Shown here piece after piece: positions 53,885-56,139 of a stretch of DNA of 56,139 nt (the stretch's first letter is position 1; each line of letters starts with the position of its first letter). The stretch covers positions 1-56,139 of the forward strand of contig NZ_JAFEJT020000015.1 of assembly GCF_018555435.2 (NCBI RefSeq). Reading direction: 5' to 3'. The notes under the pieces are model-generated. The model was not told the origin of the DNA. It worked only from the letters and a program-made list of their open reading frames with translations, and made no database searches. The stretch comes from Bifidobacterium amazonense (lineage in GTDB: Bacteria; Actinomycetota; Actinomycetes; Actinomycetales; Bifidobacteriaceae). A program made the translations under genes and the position numbers.

Positions 53885-54757
53885 TTAGAGGGTCTTTCCT
53901 TGTTTGGTGAACTCCACTGGACTCATGTAATCGAGGGTCGAGTGGAGTCGTTGGTGGTTGTACCACCACATGTACCGGTTGACGTCCGAGCGCAGTCGGT
54001 CCACGCTCGTGTAGGTGTTTTTGTAGATGAGCTCTTTTTTGATGATCCTGTTGGCGGATTCGACCACCGCGTTGTCGTAAGGGGTTCCGGGCCTGGACAG
54101 GGATCTGGCGATGCCGAACGTGTCGAGCATCCGTTCGATCTTCCCGCCGGTGAACTCGCCGCCCCGGTCGGTGTGCAGAACCTCGATCTCATCCAACGGG
54201 AACCGCAGCGTGGCGAACGCGGCCAGCACGAGGCCGGGGTCGTGCTTGACACCCACCGAATGACCGGCGATCTCGCGGTTCGCCAAATCGATGAGCGGGC
54301 AGATGTACGCCCATGAATTGCCGACCCTCACGTAGGTCAGGTCGGAGGCCAGATGGGTGCGCGGCCGGTAGCCGTCGGACTCCCGGGCCAGCAGGTTCGG
54401 CGCCGGATCGTCGTTCGGCCTCGACGGATGCGGCCTGTAGGCGGCCTTCGAATACGAGCTTGTCATGCCCCGGCCTTCATGATCCGGTTGACGCGGCGAC
54501 GCGACATGACAATATGCTCGCGGCGGAGGGCGGCCTTGATCTTCCTGGCCCCGTACACCCCCGCCGCTGTCCCTCCACACTCGTTCCACGTCCGCCTCAT
54601 GTGGGTCGGTCCGCTCGGCTTCGGGGTGTTCGAGCATCCAGTAGTAGGTGGACTTCGCGACGTCTAAAATCCTGCACTGCGCTGATACCGGGTAACGGCC
54701 GGCGTTGGACCGTATCACGTCTACTTTCGTGCGAATATCAGCGCCGCTTGTTTTAAA
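53885..54757 (-). pseudogene. IS3 transposase OrfB (DDE domain) with two compensating frameshifts
   Basis: The rve integrase core is intact from LASDLTYVRV through DRGGEFTGGKIERML to YDNAVVESANRIIKKELIY, giving the D, D, E residues. In the HTH_21 region upstream, the open frame reads nonsense between about 54562 and 54467, while the -strand alternative frame encodes the expected GVYGARKIKAALRREH through NRIMKAG. This indicates +1 near 54556-54562 (a G run) and a compensating -1 near 54467-54473. The ORF stays open but about 30 residues are altered. Initiation is by frameshift from orfA. Confidence 0.78.
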
Positions 54758-54999
54758 ACATCCACCTCCATCTCCAGCTGACGGTTGCGTCTGTGCAACT
54801 CGATCAGCTCGGGGGTCCTGTTGTCGGCGGCCTTGGTGGATCCGCTGTTGCGGATGCCCTGCACCCAACGATGCAAGGTGGAATGGGAGATGTCGTACTC
54901 CGTTTTGATTTCACGCGCGGGTTTGCCGTTCTCGTACAACTGCACGATCTGTCGTTTGAACTCCTCCTCGTAATGACGGAAATGTCTCGGATCGGCCAT
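54721..54999 (-). CDS. IS3 transposase OrfA (HTH)
   Basis: A 92-residue helix-turn-helix protein (FKRQIVQLYENGKPAREIKTEYDISHSTLHRWV) with a leucine-zipper C-terminus. Start at 54999. The heptamer T TTA AAA (complement of 54751-54757) lies in frame 27 bases before the codons preceding the stop, and -1 slippage there gives FKTSGADIRTK, the beginning of OrfB, so OrfAB fusion by programmed frameshift is expected. Confidence 0.85.
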   Translation of the reverse strand: MADPRHFRHYEEEFKRQIVQLYENGKPAREIKTEYDISHSTLHRWVQGIRNSGSTKAADNRTPELIELHRRNRQLEMEVDVLKQAALIFARK

Positions 55000-55063
55000 G
55001 ATGATTAACTCCTTCGTTGCTCCGTCCCTCAAACAACCGTCCAGTACATTGTAGCCAATCCAA

Positions 55064-55390
55064 TGGGCCGTGGATGTGGGACCGAACACCGTCATCGTCA
55101 TCAGCCGGATCTTCCAATCGGCAGGCACGCCGGACCAGGCCATCGAACCCGCGCTGGCGGTGCTGAGACTCTCGCGCCGCTACGGACGGCAACGGCTGGA
55201 GAACGCGTGCGATGTGGCCCGCAGGGTCATCAACACACCCCGATACCGGCAGTTGAAGACGATCCTCGACACCCGTCAGGACCATGAGGTCGCGGAAGGC
55301 GAGAACGTGGACGTCAGGGACATCGGCATCGAACCGGCCGCTGGCTACGTGCGCGGGGCCGACTACTACGCGAGGGAGGCGACGCGATGA
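55064..55390 (+). pseudogene. istA: IS21-type IstA, C-terminal remnant
   Basis: The frame from the IS3 edge encodes the C-terminal segment of IstA-type transposases (QAIEPALAVLRLSRRYGRQRLENACDVA and YRQLKTILDTR). The catalytic DDE domain is missing, cut off exactly at the IS3 right repeat. The stop overlaps the istB ATG (ATGA), the usual coupling in IS21. Confidence 0.82.
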
Positions 55391-56127
55391 GACTCGACGA
55401 ACAGACCCGCCGCCAGCTGCGTGACATGGGATGCGGCGAACTGCTCGACGCGTTCGCGAATCAGGACGACGACGCGTGCATGGCGATGAACACGGAGCAG
55501 CGCGTCAGACTCGCCGTGGACGAGGCATACACGGCGTTCGTGGACAAACGCATCGACGGGCTCGCCCGCCGCGCCCGCCTGCGCTACCCGCAGGCCGACC
55601 TGCGCACCCTTGACATGCTCGACGAATGTGGCATCAGCCGCGAGCTGGTCGCCTCCTTCGCCGACTGCTCATGGGTCGCACGACACCGCAACATCGTATG
55701 CCAGGGCTACTGCGGATCCGGGAAAAGCTGGATCATCTGCGCGCTGGCCCGACAGGCGTGCCGAAACCGCTACCGCGCCCGCTACATCCGCATCCCCGAC
55801 CTCGAGGAGGAATGGCGGCAGGCGGCCGACGAGCCCCAAGGCCGCTCCAGGCTCCTCAAACGCTACAGCGGCTACATGGTCCTCGCGCTTGACGAATGGC
55901 TGTTCGACCCGCCCGACGACAGGTTCCTCGGCTTCCTGTTCGAGCTCATGGAACGCCGTTACGACACCGGCAGCACCCTGTTCGCCACCCAATACCCGCA
56001 GAAGGACTGGCACCAAAGACTCGGCGGAGGACCCCACGCCGACGCCATCATGGACAAGATCGTGCACAACACCACCTGGATCGAAACCGGCGACTACAAC
56101 ATGCACGAACACGCGGACGGCAGATAA
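55387..56127 (+). CDS. istB: IS21-type IstB AAA+ helper ATPase
   Basis: A 246-residue ATPase with Walker A GYCGSGKS (107-114) and Walker B MVLALDEW. It selects target DNA and stimulates IstA in IS21 transposition. The length and C-terminal MDKIVHNTTWIETGDYNMHEH are family-typical. The P-loop reads GYCGSGKS instead of the common GPTGTGKT. With istA truncated, this copy cannot transpose by itself. The IS21 right end lies beyond the window. Confidence 0.88.
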   Translation: MRLDEQTRRQLRDMGCGELLDAFANQDDDACMAMNTEQRVRLAVDEAYTAFVDKRIDGLARRARLRYPQADLRTLDMLDECGISRELVASFADCSWVARHRNIVCQGYCGSGKSWIICALARQACRNRYRARYIRIPDLEEEWRQAADEPQGRSRLLKRYSGYMVLALDEWLFDPPDDRFLGFLFELMERRYDTGSTLFATQYPQKDWHQRLGGGPHADAIMDKIVHNTTWIETGDYNMHEHADGR

Positions 56128-56139
56128 ACCACAATAAAA

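Larger units (their letters stand above)
53855..55062 (-). mobile_element. IS3-family insertion sequence
   Basis: Terminal inverted repeats TGGATTGGC... (53855-53880 and 55037-55062) match at 20 of 26 positions. Between them lie orfA and orfB read leftward, joined by a TTTAAAA slippery site. Bases flanking the ends (CCC on the left, ATG on the right) are not a target-site duplication. The left flank is prophage and the right flank is the middle of an IS21-type istA gene, so the element probably took part in a deletion or recombination rather than a simple insertion. Confidence 0.88.

Overview
The window looks like about 56 kb of a high-GC Gram-positive chromosome, most probably a Bifidobacterium or close relative. 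This is inferred from GC-rich codon use, a four-domain ribosomal protein S1, an ANTAR response regulator next to polA, and a LacI-type palindrome of the bifidobacterial AraQ kind before pyk. No taxonomic search was possible.

Region 1 (1-21977) is ordinary core chromosome. It holds a zinc/manganese-type ABC transporter (znuB, znuC, znuA, leftward, with a Zur-like box before znuC), folD, rpsA, coaE-uvrB (overlapping), terC, pyk, a NUDIX gene, a tRNA-Leu with unusual architecture, pdtaR-polA (overlapping), a NIF3-family gene, an ADP-ribose pyrophosphatase, glgX and a DUF998-like membrane protein.

Region 2 (about 22022-53854) is a siphovirus-type prophage. Its left edge coincides with a host tRNA-Pro(UGG) gene that breaks off after the anticodon arm. 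A complete tRNA-Pro(UGG) lies 222 bp further in, flanked on both sides by CAGTAACA repeats, so the element may break the host tRNA and bring its own replacement. A leftward early operon (31189 to 23186) encodes a Cro-like HTH protein, an excisionase-like protein, nucleases, a probable ssDNA-binding protein, a primase-helicase with reversed domain order, and a set of small zinc-binding proteins. A divergent rightward lysogeny operon encodes the repressor, an ImmA peptidase and a tyrosine integrase; the two are separated by a compact operator with three nested inverted repeats and apparently leaderless promoters. After a three-TM accessory gene and an approximately 800-bp gene-free stretch carrying a dense GTTAC repeat array, the late operon runs rightward: HNH, TerS, TerL, portal, minor head protein, scaffold, capsid, head fibre, connectors, tail tube, frameshifted tail chaperones, tape measure, Dit, Tal, baseplate protein, endolysin and holin.

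Region 3 (53420-56139) shows decay and transposition. The holin is frameshifted and a small ORF has an internal amber. An IS3-family element (53855-55062) has recognisable inverted repeats, no target duplication and a transposase with two compensating frameshifts. It abuts a 5'-truncated IS21-type istA followed by istB. No right attachment site is visible, so the prophage may have lost it or it lies outside the window.
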